A stretch of DNA of 64,000 nucleotides, taken from Pseudomonas sp. H9. Its GTDB lineage: Bacteria; Pseudomonadota; Gammaproteobacteria; Pseudomonadales; Pseudomonadaceae. The notes below the pieces were generated by a model, which had not been told where the DNA came from, searched no databases, and was given only the letters and a program-made list of their open reading frames with translations. Location: assembly GCF_004353925.1 (NCBI RefSeq), contig NZ_SMOK01000007.1, positions 248,001 through 312,000 of the forward strand, in the 5' to 3' direction. Numbering within the stretch: position 1 is the first letter of the stretch; each line of letters starts with the position of its first letter. This document shows, piece by piece, positions 30,182 to 39,124 of this stretch. A program made the position numbers and the translations under genes.

Positions 30182-31090
30182 TCACTCCTTGATGTAATCT
30201 ACGATTGTCTCTACGTGATGTTTTAGCGAAAGTTTCTTAACTTGCCCCAGGCCTGGAAATGACTTGTTATCTAGTTCAAGTAAGCCGCGGAGTCCATGTG
30301 ACATGTAAAAGTCGGTGGGGTTTTCGCTTACGTGAATCACTAGTTTTTTTAACGCGTCTTTGAATTTTCCGCCTGGGTTGGTTGGAGACTCATCATCAAA
30401 AGATGAAAAGTGACGTACATACATTGCGTCAAATTCTTCGCTATCAATATAGCTTAGGTGGATCGTAACAACATAAGCTGGGCCGCCGGACTCAGAGTAG
30501 TCCTCGCTTAGAATGGTATAGTCCCCAAAGCCGACTGCATTGGAGGTTTTTGCGTACTCAATGTGTAGGTTTGAGTAAAAAGATCTAGCTCCGTAGTCTG
30601 CGTTTCTTGCTTGTTTATTAAATGAATTTTTATAAAGGACAACTTTGTTGAGCATGGGTATTGCGTTGCTAGCAACTTTTTCTTGATTTATAAAAACTAG
30701 TTTGGCTTCGTTGAGTGCCGAAATCATTGCTTTGTCAACGCTATTCTCTAAGAATATGACGGCGTCGTCTTTGTAAGTTTTGAATAGTTCTGTAAATTGG
30801 GTGTTTATATTTTTTGTCTTTATGCACGGTGTAAATTTATTAGGGCTTAAACTTTGAATTTCTTGGTACAGATCTTCAGAGGAGCTTGCAAAGTCACCAA
30901 GAGTTGGGTTTATTATGACTATGGGTGTTATGCCATTTTCGAATAGTGTATTTATGGTTACTGAAAGTGGCTTTAGATTTGCCCTGACTGGCTCGATGAG
31001 TGGTGTGACAAACTCTGGGGATAGGGTTGTGGCTAACTCTCTCAGCGCTATCAGCTCGAACTGTTTTCCTCTTAATATAGGGTAGTACAT
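30182..31090 (-). CDS. sce7725 / beta-family protein
   Basis: The 302 residues start MYYPILRGKQFELIALRELA, the opening I associate with the sce7725 family (beta-family proteins, PF14350-like). No catalytic motif is recognisable and no signal peptide or membrane helix is seen, so it is cytoplasmic. Alternating hydrophobic strands and helices (TPIVIINP, DAVIFLENS, KLVFINQEK) suggest an alpha/beta barrel-like fold. The start overlaps the upstream sce7726-type gene by 19 bases, and the RES gene follows 4 bases after, so the three are one transcription unit. Sce7725 and sce7726 proteins are known as regular neighbours; their function is not described to my knowledge. Confidence 0.75.
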   Translation of the reverse strand: MYYPILRGKQFELIALRELATTLSPEFVTPLIEPVRANLKPLSVTINTLFENGITPIVIINPTLGDFASSSEDLYQEIQSLSPNKFTPCIKTKNINTQFTELFKTYKDDAVIFLENSVDKAMISALNEAKLVFINQEKVASNAIPMLNKVVLYKNSFNKQARNADYGARSFYSNLHIEYAKTSNAVGFGDYTILSEDYSESGGPAYVVTIHLSYIDSEEFDAMYVRHFSSFDDESPTNPGGKFKDALKKLVIHVSENPTDFYMSHGLRGLLELDNKSFPGLGQVKKLSLKHHVETIVDYIKE

Positions 31091-31938
31091 AAAGTATCCT
31101 TACTGAGTTTTATGTTTAGAATGCTTAGTAGTTTTTGTTGCTGGACCTTAGTTAGCTTGTACTCAATTCCTGCCATTAACAGCGATTTTGGGAGAGATCT
31201 CAAAAAGGAGCTGTCTGCTTTCCTAGTCTTTTTTATAACCTTACTGAAGGTCTGGCGGACGTCAAAGGGTGGCGCTTTTATGAGTAACTCTTCGCATGCG
31301 TCGAATATTTCGGTGTTGGGGAGATCAGGAACCTCCCCATAAATGCTTCTTATTATTTCAGTGTATTCTCCGACACGCAAAGAACGAATTAATGTTCTCG
31401 CATCTATCTCGTGAGCCGCTAGCGGAGCTTCTTTGACGATTCTCAAAGTGTTTTTTTGGGTTAGCTCCATGATGCCGATATCTATGATGTTCATTTGAAG
31501 AAGCTTTTTTATATGACTAGCTTCAGTTACAACGTATACTCGGTCAAATATTTTCTTATAGTGTTCAAGTTGTTTTTCGAGCCTGTCGAAATTATCAAGC
31601 TCGGATTTTATTTCATAACAGGTAGAGTGACCATTTATTATTATGCAGTCAGCTTTGCTTTTGCTGACTCTAAATTCGGATAGAGCTGTTGCGGTGTTAA
31701 GGGAGTGTTTGCCGATAAGGATTTTATTGACAACGGTATTTTTGAAAAAATATTCGCTTCGATAATTTTTTTGTAAGTCTTTGTAGCAGATTTCAAAAAC
31801 ATCTTTTACAAAAAACTCAATGCTTAAATGAGTTGCGTAGTGCTGTGCAACTTTTCTAAGGAAGTTAGTGTCCCCCAAGCTAATCTCTGTTATTCGCTTG
31901 CTAGAGAAAAGTCGTGAAAGTTCTTGGTGGGTTAACAT
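31072..31938 (-). CDS. sce7726-family protein with a PD-(D/E)XK nuclease-like core
   Basis: This 288-residue protein leads the three-gene island operon. Its centre has the pattern E62...D97-x11-E109-I-K111 followed by Q123 (SEYFFKN; KADCIIING; CYEIKSELDNFDRLEKQLEHY in parts), which reads like the helix-strand-strand active site of PD-(D/E)XK nucleases, with RVYVVTEA as the following core strand. The last 110 residues are helical and Lys-rich. A restriction-like or recombination nuclease activity is an inference from this motif. The start at 31938 has an AGGATTA site about 10 bases upstream. Codon and base use are AT-rich throughout. Confidence 0.75.
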   Translation of the reverse strand: MLTHQELSRLFSSKRITEISLGDTNFLRKVAQHYATHLSIEFFVKDVFEICYKDLQKNYRSEYFFKNTVVNKILIGKHSLNTATALSEFRVSKSKADCIIINGHSTCYEIKSELDNFDRLEKQLEHYKKIFDRVYVVTEASHIKKLLQMNIIDIGIMELTQKNTLRIVKEAPLAAHEIDARTLIRSLRVGEYTEIIRSIYGEVPDLPNTEIFDACEELLIKAPPFDVRQTFSKVIKKTRKADSSFLRSLPKSLLMAGIEYKLTKVQQQKLLSILNIKLSKDTLCTTLY

Positions 31939-32223
31939 CTATACGTAATCCTGGTTGCAGGCCATATATGTTTATGGCTGCCTTCGTAATCGAGTAAGTT
32001 ACCAATGAAAGCTATTGAAGGCAAGAGGTCTAGTGTATTCATGAGCTTTAATATTTTTCATTGGATATGCGTACTTCGATTTATTTCTGTTTGTGAGTTG
32101 TTACTATCGCTCAATAGCAACCTTGGTCTGCTGTGCCGACTGGTGCTTTGATGTCAAGGAGCCAGCAAAAAATCTTACCTCAGTGTTGAGGTTACGAAGG
32201 GGTCCTTGCAACCCTGTCAGCTT
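31939..32223. other. Gene-free right edge of the AT-rich island
   Basis: About 285 bases upstream of the island operon. The first 200 bases are AT-rich like the operon and must hold its promoter, though I could not single out -35/-10 boxes. Base composition rises sharply near 32150, which I take as the right border of the island. No integrase, tRNA or direct repeat is visible here. Confidence 0.5.
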
Positions 32224-32298
32224 GCAAGACGAGCCACACACCGCTATCGTTTGCCTGTCGCTGCCAATTCAGCGACCGGGTTTGGTCGCCCGTCTTGT
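32224..32298 (+). ncRNA. Candidate structured leader with two competing hairpins
   Basis: Two hairpins share the bases GCGAC and exclude each other: GTCGCTG/CAGCGAC (32257-32276, loop CCAATT) and GCGACC/GGTCGC (32272-32289, loop GGGTTT). Both are enclosed by an outer stem CAAGACG/CGTCTTG (32225-32231 with 32291-32297). This architecture resembles switching leaders or attenuators. It lies about 190 bases before two small coupled ORFs on the same strand. No known riboswitch class was recognised. Confidence 0.45.
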
Positions 32299-32489
32299 TA
32301 CTGGCGCAACAGTTCCCAGATTACGAAATCGAGCGTTTCTAGCGCTTGCGTTCCGTTCTACGGCGGCTGTGCGCAGGACACTTTCGGGTGTGCCGGGTTC
32401 CTGTAACAGCCGGTCGACCAACCTGTGCACAGCTGCCACCCTTCGTTTGGTCGCGATTATGGCAGCTTCAACCTGTTATAGGAGCTGAT

Positions 32490-32588
32490 ATGCGTAACCT
32501 CATTTCAGGTAGTTTCTCCACCCGCTTTCACCAAAGCAGCGTTCATTTCAATTTGCTCACGTCAGGGGCATTGGGTGTGTGCTCATGA
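32490..32588 (+). CDS. Small ORF coupled to the next gene, 32 residues
   Basis: An ATG behind TAGGAGCTGAT opens a 32-codon frame (MRNLISGSFSTRFHQSS...) whose stop overlaps the ATG of the following gene (ATGA at 32585). The strong ribosome-binding site and the coupling suggest that its translation delivers ribosomes to the downstream gene. It may be a leader peptide. Homologues are not known to me. Confidence 0.45.
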   Translation: MRNLISGSFSTRFHQSSVHFNLLTSGALGVCS

Positions 32589-32803
32589 CACCCACCAAGC
32601 GTGTTAATCGTTTGCAGGGCTATCTCTGGACGCTTGAGCTTCTTGGTGAAGCTCTTGTGAACAACGACAGCTATGAGGGCAGCATTCCCCCACCACAGCT
32701 TACTGTACGTACGAAGGCCGGTGTTCATGATGCGATTAGGATCATTGCAGGGCAGGCTAGTCAGGAATGTCGGGATCTGCTGACGCAGATGGATGTGGGT
32801 TGA
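32585..32803 (+). CDS. Hypothetical small protein, 72 residues
   Basis: The protein starts MTPTKRVNRLQGYLWTLELL and has a helical, amphipathic make-up with an acidic middle and a basic N-terminus; no signal peptide or membrane helix. Codon use is normal for the genome, unlike the adjacent AT-rich operon. It begins inside the preceding small ORF and is followed by a terminator, so the pair forms a complete unit. No family assigned. Confidence 0.6.
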   Translation: MTPTKRVNRLQGYLWTLELLGEALVNNDSYEGSIPPPQLTVRTKAGVHDAIRIIAGQASQECRDLLTQMDVG

Positions 32804-32826
32804 ACGGTCTCGTGTTGAGTCGGAGG

Positions 32827-32853
32827 AGCCCTTGCAATGCAGGGCTTCTTTTG
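32827..32853 (+). terminator. Terminator of the small-ORF pair
   Basis: AGCCCT and AGGGCT pair around TGCAATGC, followed by TCTTTTG, 24 bases after the 72-residue gene. Confidence 0.8.
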
Positions 32854-34240
<1,387 letters not shown>

Positions 34241-34247
34241 AATTGTC

Positions 34248-34324
34248 CTGGTAGGAGCGGGCTTGCCCCGCGATTGCGGTGTGTCAGTTAAACCGCTGTC
34301 GCGGGGCAAGCCCGCTCCTACAGG
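34248..34324. repeat. REPIN
   Basis: Inverted REP cores about 25 bases apart lie between the convergent SDR and epimerase genes. Confidence 0.9.
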
Positions 34325-34336
34325 GTGATGGACTTA

Positions 34337-35446
34337 TCAGACTTGCTGTTGCAGGCCTTGCAGGCAGGTTGCCAGGTGGTACGGGGTGGTCGACGGCATA
34401 TCGCTGCGGCTGACCGCGCCACTGGCGTCACGGCACTCGTGCCAGCCACCGGCATGCAGGAAATGCTGCTGCAGCGCTTGTAGCTGGGCGAGAACCTTGT
34501 CGGCGCTGTTCGGGCGCAAGGTCAGGGCGCGCAAATATTCAGCCTGGGCCCAGATGCGCTGGGTCGCATCACGGACCTGGCCGTCAGCGCTGAGCATGGC
34601 CAGCACCGCAGTATTCTTCACGCCGCAGCGCTCGGCATAGGTGAACGCACGGTCGAGCGACCCATGCAGTTCGCTGCCGTGCAGCAACGGGGAAGAGTCG
34701 AGCAGGTAGAACCACTCGAACTGGTGACCCGGCTCGAACCAGTTATCCACAGCCCCACGTGGTTTTTCCAGCATGACCCCATGCTCAGGGTCGATGAAGT
34801 GTTGCTGCATGGCCTCGGCCAGCCCCAGCAGGGCACTTTGCACGTGCTCATCGTCGCGCACTGCCAGGGTTGCCAGGAAGGCTTCGGCCAGGTGCATCAA
34901 TGGGTTCTGCAACGGGCCGCTGCCCAGGTCCGACCAGTCTTCACCCAGGCTGGCTTCATACAAGCCGTCATCGCGGGCAAATTGCTCGGCCACCACGCTC
35001 AAGGCTGCGTTGAGGGTGGACTCGACCAGTTGTTCTCGCACCTGCCCCCAGTAGTGGGCGCAGGCAAAAATGATGAAGGCGTGGGTGTAGAGGTCTTTGC
35101 GCCGGTCCAGCGGCTTGCCCTGGGCATCGATGCTGTAGAACCAGCCGCCATGTTCGGCATCGTGGAAGTGCCGTTGCAGCGAGCGAAACAGCGCGGCCGC
35201 GCGCTCACGGGCGCCTGGCTGCTCGATGCGGCTGCTGAACAGGTACAACTGGCGGGCACAGGCCATGGCCCGGTAGCGCTGCACAGGCAGTGGTTGCTGC
35301 TGCGCATCGAGCGCTTCGAACGGCAGGGCCATCTCCGCATTCCAGCCCGGGCCTTGCCAGAGCGGCACGATGCGCTGGGTAAAGTGCGCTTGCACCTGTT
35401 CGAGCAGGGCAGGCAGTTCAGGCTGGGCAGTACGAAGGTCGGGCAT
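34337..35446 (-). CDS. AGE family epimerase/isomerase
   Basis: The 369-residue protein has the (alpha/alpha)6-barrel pattern of N-acylglucosamine 2-epimerases and sugar isomerases: AEHGGWFYSIDAQGKPLDRRKDLYTHAFIIFA (in parts: AEHGGWFYSID, KDLYTHAF), DPEHGVMLEKPRG and GHQFEWFYLLD, with the His residues expected to act as acid/base. Members act on GlcNAc, mannose, cellobiose or sulfoquinovose; the substrate here cannot be fixed. It stands alone, transcribed away from the TetR gene's side. Confidence 0.85.
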   Translation of the reverse strand: MPDLRTAQPELPALLEQVQAHFTQRIVPLWQGPGWNAEMALPFEALDAQQQPLPVQRYRAMACARQLYLFSSRIEQPGARERAAALFRSLQRHFHDAEHGGWFYSIDAQGKPLDRRKDLYTHAFIIFACAHYWGQVREQLVESTLNAALSVVAEQFARDDGLYEASLGEDWSDLGSGPLQNPLMHLAEAFLATLAVRDDEHVQSALLGLAEAMQQHFIDPEHGVMLEKPRGAVDNWFEPGHQFEWFYLLDSSPLLHGSELHGSLDRAFTYAERCGVKNTAVLAMLSADGQVRDATQRIWAQAEYLRALTLRPNSADKVLAQLQALQQHFLHAGGWHECRDASGAVSRSDMPSTTPYHLATCLQGLQQQV

Positions 35447-35522
35447 GGAGAAGATTCATCGCGATCAATGCGTTTGCGCGCATGGTAGCAGGAATCCCTG
35501 TGGGAGCGGCGGTGGGCCAGGT

Positions 35523-36155
35523 TCAACTCGGGGTGCTGAGCCCCTGCCAGTGTTTGGCGCCGACGAAAATGAAGCGCAGCTGTTGAGTGATTTTGTCTTG
35601 GGCGCTGAGCACTTGCGAGTCGTCGCCAGTGGGTTCGTCGATCAGCTCTGGCAGGGTGGCGAATACCGTCTTCACCACCAGATCAGCGATCACCGACAAT
35701 GCGGCGCAATCCAAGTGCTGCCAGCGTGGCATTAAAGCAAGGTCGGTGGACAGGTCAGAACTGATGCCTTGGCGCAACGTGGCGATGGCCTGCCGCACGG
35801 GCTGCGAGCCGCCGTACTGCTCACGCGCCAAGAACAGGAACTGCGCGCGATTGGCCGCGACTACATCGAGGAAAATCCGCACCGACGCATCGGTAATGCC
35901 ACCGAGTTCGAACTCATTCTGGCGCACCAGACGAATGGTTTGACGGAAGGTCTCGCCGACTTCATTGACCAACGCCAGTCCAAGCTGATCCATATCGGAA
36001 AAGTGGCGGTAGAAACCGGTGGGTACAATGCCGGCACTTTTGCTGACTTCGCGCAGGCTGATGCTGCCGAAACCTCTGCCACTTTCCATCAGGTGGCGGG
36101 CGGCATCCAGTAGGGCTTGGCGGGTCTGTTGCTTTTGTTCGGCGCGCGGCAGCAT
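35523..36155 (-). CDS. desT: TetR family regulator, DesT-like
   Basis: A 210-residue TetR repressor with the helix-turn-helix at about residues 27-50 (GSISLREVSKSAGIVPTGFYRHF in parts: LREVSKSAGIVPTGFYRHF). The sequence closely follows what I recall of P. aeruginosa DesT (EQKQQTR, HLMESGRGFGS, QFLFLAREQYGGS, VVKTVFATLPELID), which senses acyl-CoA saturation and represses the desaturase operon desCB. Here no desaturase gene is adjacent, so its targets would be elsewhere. The name rests on recalled similarity. Confidence 0.8.
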   Translation of the reverse strand: MLPRAEQKQQTRQALLDAARHLMESGRGFGSISLREVSKSAGIVPTGFYRHFSDMDQLGLALVNEVGETFRQTIRLVRQNEFELGGITDASVRIFLDVVAANRAQFLFLAREQYGGSQPVRQAIATLRQGISSDLSTDLALMPRWQHLDCAALSVIADLVVKTVFATLPELIDEPTGDDSQVLSAQDKITQQLRFIFVGAKHWQGLSTPS

Positions 36156-36210
36156 GGCGAGAGTCAGTTGGCAGTGAAACAGCCCTGCACTCTAATAGCC
36201 TGCGCCGGGA

Positions 36211-36240
36211 AAACAAAGCCCGGTCAATTGACCGGGCTTG
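36211..36240 (-). terminator. Terminator of the repeat-protein gene
   Basis: A perfect 10-base stem AAGCCCGGTC/GACCGGGCTT with an AATT loop. On the minus strand it is followed by TGTTTT, about 50 bases after the repeat-protein stop. Confidence 0.85.
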
Positions 36241-36288
36241 GAGGGGAACCGTTGCAAGGCTGGGATCTCTTATTGTCTGGCATAGGCT

Positions 36289-36699
36289 TCAGCTCACGCG
36301 TTGGTTCTTTTCGATCAGACGGTCAGAACCACCTTCAGCGACTTGATAGCGCTCTTTCAGACGATCAGAACCGCCTTCGGCCACACGATTGTTGCGCTCC
36401 AGCAGACGATCAGAACCGCCTTCGGCTACACGATTGTTACGTTCCAGCAGGCGATCCGAGCCACCTTCGGCGACGCGATTGTTGCGTTCCAGCAGACGAT
36501 CAGAGCCACCTTCGGCAACACGATTGTTGCGTTCCAGTACACGATCCGAGCCACCTTCGGCGAGGGTGTTCAGTGGTTGCGAGACCACCACCGAGCTGGA
36601 ACGGGATTCGGCAGTCAGGTTTTGTTCGCTGGCAGGAATGGCGAAGGCATTGGCAGCCAGGACAGACAGGGACAGGCTCAGCAGAAATTGGCGTTTCAT
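36289..36699 (-). CDS. Small exported protein with six 15-residue repeats
   Basis: From the ATG at 36699 (GAGGAG upstream) the protein has 136 residues: a signal peptide (MKRQFLLSLSLSVLAANAFA, cut after about residue 20), a 25-residue linker and six tandem repeats with consensus VAEGGSDRLLERNNR from residue 46 to 134. Repeats 2-4 are identical, repeat 5 is one residue shorter and repeats 5-6 diverge. The repeats alternate acidic and basic residues. No catalytic site is present, so a binding or structural role in the periplasm is the likely reading. I know such proteins only as uncharacterised in Pseudomonas. Confidence 0.75.
   Translation of the reverse strand: MKRQFLLSLSLSVLAANAFAIPASEQNLTAESRSSSVVVSQPLNTLAEGGSDRVLERNNRVAEGGSDRLLERNNRVAEGGSDRLLERNNRVAEGGSDRLLERNNRVAEGGSDRLKERYQVAEGGSDRLIEKNQRVS
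36298..36564 (-). repeat. Coding tandem repeat, 45-bp unit, six copies
   Basis: Six direct copies of a 45-base unit (the fifth lacks one codon), in frame with the repeat protein. Neighbouring units differ mainly at synonymous positions (GCGACGCG/GCAACACG type changes), which shows selection on the protein. Confidence 0.9.
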
Positions 36700-36825
36700 T
36701 GTTCGGTGCTCCTCGGTGGGGCTGGAAAGTGAGTACGGAGCCAATGCTACGCTTGGGGGCGAGAGTTAAAAGTTCATAAAGATAATGGTAACAATCAACG
36801 GAATTGATGTTTTACGGCGCGGGCT

Positions 36826-37026
36826 CTAACTCAATGCATACAGCGGCTTTGGCGGGGGCGTGGGCGGGCAGTCTGCGTCGATGATCAACGTCTGGATTGA
36901 TGGGATGCCGAGAAAATAATCGGTTTTTCCATCATCAATTAAACCCCTGAGGTTTTCGTCAGTCCGATGGTTAAGTGCCATCAAAACGTCCACTGCAACT
37001 GAGTGGCCGTCAGGAGATTTATGCAA
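36826..37026 (-). CDS. Doubtful small ORF next to asmA
   Basis: A 66-codon frame ends with a Pro-rich tail (CPPTPPPKPLYALS); an internal ATG at about 36981 would give 51 residues. No ribosome-binding site stands out and it overlaps the presumed leader of asmA. The peptide looks protein-like but I recognise no family. It may be a gene remnant or a chance frame. Confidence 0.25.
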   Translation of the reverse strand: MHKSPDGHSVAVDVLMALNHRTDENLRGLIDDGKTDYFLGIPSIQTLIIDADCPPTPPPKPLYALS

Positions 37027-39065
37027 TGACGCGTCCCGCCAGAATTCTCACCTGGACCCTCGCCAGCTTGCTGCTGGTGCTGTCGCTACTGGTAATCGTC
37101 ATTGCGACGTTCGATTGGAACCGGATCAAGCCAACCCTCAATGCCAAGGTCTCTGAGGCGCTGCATCGGCCTTTTGCCATCAACGGCAACCTTGCCGTGC
37201 AGTGGCAGCGCGAGCCCGAGCAAGGCGGTTGGCGAGCCTGGATTCCGTGGCCGCGCTTCATTGCTGAAGACTTGACCCTGGGCAACCCGGACTGGCTCAA
37301 GGATCCACAAATGGTAGGCCTCAAGCGCGTGGAGTTTCGCTTGTCTCCCTTGCCGTTACTGTTCCAGCAGATTGTCATCCCGCGCATTGACTTGAACCAG
37401 CCCACTGCAAACCTAAAGCGCCTGGCCGATGGCCGGGCCAACTGGACTTTCGATTTCGGGCCAAAAGACGAACAGGCAGAACCCTCATCCTGGGTGCTGG
37501 ACATCGGCGCCATTGGTTTCGACAAAGGCCAGGTAAGCCTTGACGATCAAACCTTGAAAACCCGTCTGGAGGTGGTGATCGATCCGTTGGGCAAGCCGGT
37601 ACCCTTCAGCGACATCGTCGGCAAAGCCTCGGCGCAGAAGAGCGGTGGGGCGCAAGACTATGCCTTCGGCCTCAAGGCCAAAGGGCGCTTCAAAGGCCAG
37701 GCTCTGTCTGGTGAGGGCAAAATTGGTGGTTTGCTGGCGCTGCAGGATGCCAACCAGCCGTTTCCATTACAGGCCGACGTGCAGATCGCCGATACCCGCA
37801 TCGCCTTGGCCGGCACCCTGACCGACCCTCGTAACCTCGGAGCCCTGGACCTTCGCCTGCGTCTGTCTGGCACCAGCCTGAGCAACCTTTACCCCCTGAC
37901 CGGTGTGACCCTGCCGGACTCGCCAGCCTATTCCACTGATGGCCATTTGACCGCCAAACTGCACGAACCGGGCGGCGCGCTGTTTCGCTATGAAGGCTTC
38001 AACGGCAAGATCGGCGACAGCGATATTCACGGCGACCTGACGTTCGTTTCCCGCCAACCGCGGCCCAAACTCAGCGGTAGCCTGGTCTCCAACCAGTTGC
38101 TGTTCAAAGACCTCGCGCCCTTGATCGGCGCCGACTCCAATGCCCAGCAGAAGGCCAGGGGCGGGGCGAGCAAGCAGCCGGGTAGCAAGGTACTGCCGGT
38201 TGAAGAGTTTCGCACCGAGCGCTGGCGGGCCATGGATGCTGACGTGACCTTCAGTGGCAAACGCATCGTGCACAGCGAGGAATTGCCCTTCAATGACTTG
38301 TCCAGCCACGTGGTACTCGATGACGGTGTATTACGCCTGGAACCACTGCGTTTCGGCGTAGCGGGCGGCAAACTGGACGCGCAAATTCGCTTGGATGGGC
38401 GCGCGGTGCCCCTGCAAGGTCGGGCAAAGCTCAGTGCTCGCGGCTTCAAACTCAAGCAACTGTTCCCCACCTTCGAGCCGATGAAAACCAGCTTCGGCCA
38501 GCTCAACGGCGATGCTGACCTCAGTGGGCGAGGCAACTCGGTGGCCAAGCTGCTGGGCACTGCCAATGGCGAGCTGAAAATGTTGATCAACGATGGCGCC
38601 ATTAGCCGTGGCTTGATGGAGATTGCCGGGCTGAACGTGGGCAACTATGTGGTGGGTCAGCTGTTCGGTGACAAGGAAGTGAAGATCAACTGCGCCGCCG
38701 CCGATTTCGCTATCAAGGACGGCCTGGCAACCACCCGGCTGTTCGTTTTCGACACCGAGAACGCGATCATTTACATCAACGGTACGGCCAACTTTGCCAC
38801 TGAGCAGTTGGACCTGAAGATCAACCCCGAGTCCAAAGGCGTGCGGCTCTTGTCACTGCGTTCACCGTTGTATGTGCGCGGGCCTTTTGCCAAGCCCGAC
38901 GCGGGGGTGCAGGCGGTGCCGCTGGCCTTGCGGGGGGCAGGCATGGTCGCCCTGGGGGTGGTGATCGGGCCGGCGGCAGGTTTGCTGGCGCTGGTGGCGC
39001 CGGGTGGGGATGTACCGAACCAATGCACACCGTTGCTTGAACAGATGAAGGCCAGGAAAAGCTAA
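37026..39065 (+). CDS. AsmA family protein
   Basis: AsmA-like proteins are anchored in the inner membrane and reach into the periplasm; relatives such as TamB and YhdP form lipid-conducting bridges to the outer membrane. The 679 residues from the ATG at 37026 (GGAG nine bases upstream) have one N-terminal helix (ILTWTLASLLLVLSLLVIVI), the typical FDWNRIKPTLNAKVSEALHRPF opening (in parts: DWNRIKPTLN, RPFAINGNL), beta-rich repeats and the conserved C-terminal AsmA region with GELKMLINDGAISRGLMEIAGLNV (in parts: NDGAISRGLMEI). Length is in the family range. A REPIN follows. Confidence 0.88.
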   Translation: MTRPARILTWTLASLLLVLSLLVIVIATFDWNRIKPTLNAKVSEALHRPFAINGNLAVQWQREPEQGGWRAWIPWPRFIAEDLTLGNPDWLKDPQMVGLKRVEFRLSPLPLLFQQIVIPRIDLNQPTANLKRLADGRANWTFDFGPKDEQAEPSSWVLDIGAIGFDKGQVSLDDQTLKTRLEVVIDPLGKPVPFSDIVGKASAQKSGGAQDYAFGLKAKGRFKGQALSGEGKIGGLLALQDANQPFPLQADVQIADTRIALAGTLTDPRNLGALDLRLRLSGTSLSNLYPLTGVTLPDSPAYSTDGHLTAKLHEPGGALFRYEGFNGKIGDSDIHGDLTFVSRQPRPKLSGSLVSNQLLFKDLAPLIGADSNAQQKARGGASKQPGSKVLPVEEFRTERWRAMDADVTFSGKRIVHSEELPFNDLSSHVVLDDGVLRLEPLRFGVAGGKLDAQIRLDGRAVPLQGRAKLSARGFKLKQLFPTFEPMKTSFGQLNGDADLSGRGNSVAKLLGTANGELKMLINDGAISRGLMEIAGLNVGNYVVGQLFGDKEVKINCAAADFAIKDGLATTRLFVFDTENAIIYINGTANFATEQLDLKINPESKGVRLLSLRSPLYVRGPFAKPDAGVQAVPLALRGAGMVALGVVIGPAAGLLALVAPGGDVPNQCTPLLEQMKARKS

Positions 39066-39069
39066 AAGC

Positions 39070-39120
39070 ATCGCGGGGCAAGCCCGCTCCTACAGGTGGG
39101 AGCGGGCTTGCCCCGCGATC
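39070..39120. repeat. REPIN
   Basis: Closely spaced inverted REP cores between the convergent asmA and bacterioferritin-like genes. Confidence 0.9.
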
Positions 39121-39124
39121 AGTC

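Noticed and set aside
31495..31683. Small open frame on the plus strand inside the sce7726-type gene
   Set aside because: No RBS, and it lies antisense to the conserved nuclease-like core.
32093..32488. 131-codon frame across the leader before the small ORF pair
   Set aside because: It begins with TTG in AT-rich DNA, runs through the hairpins and has no RBS; the two overlapping alternative frames look equally random.
36298..36564. Regular 45-base repeats that look CRISPR-like at first glance
   Set aside because: They are direct, adjacent, in frame and coding, with no spacers and no cas genes.
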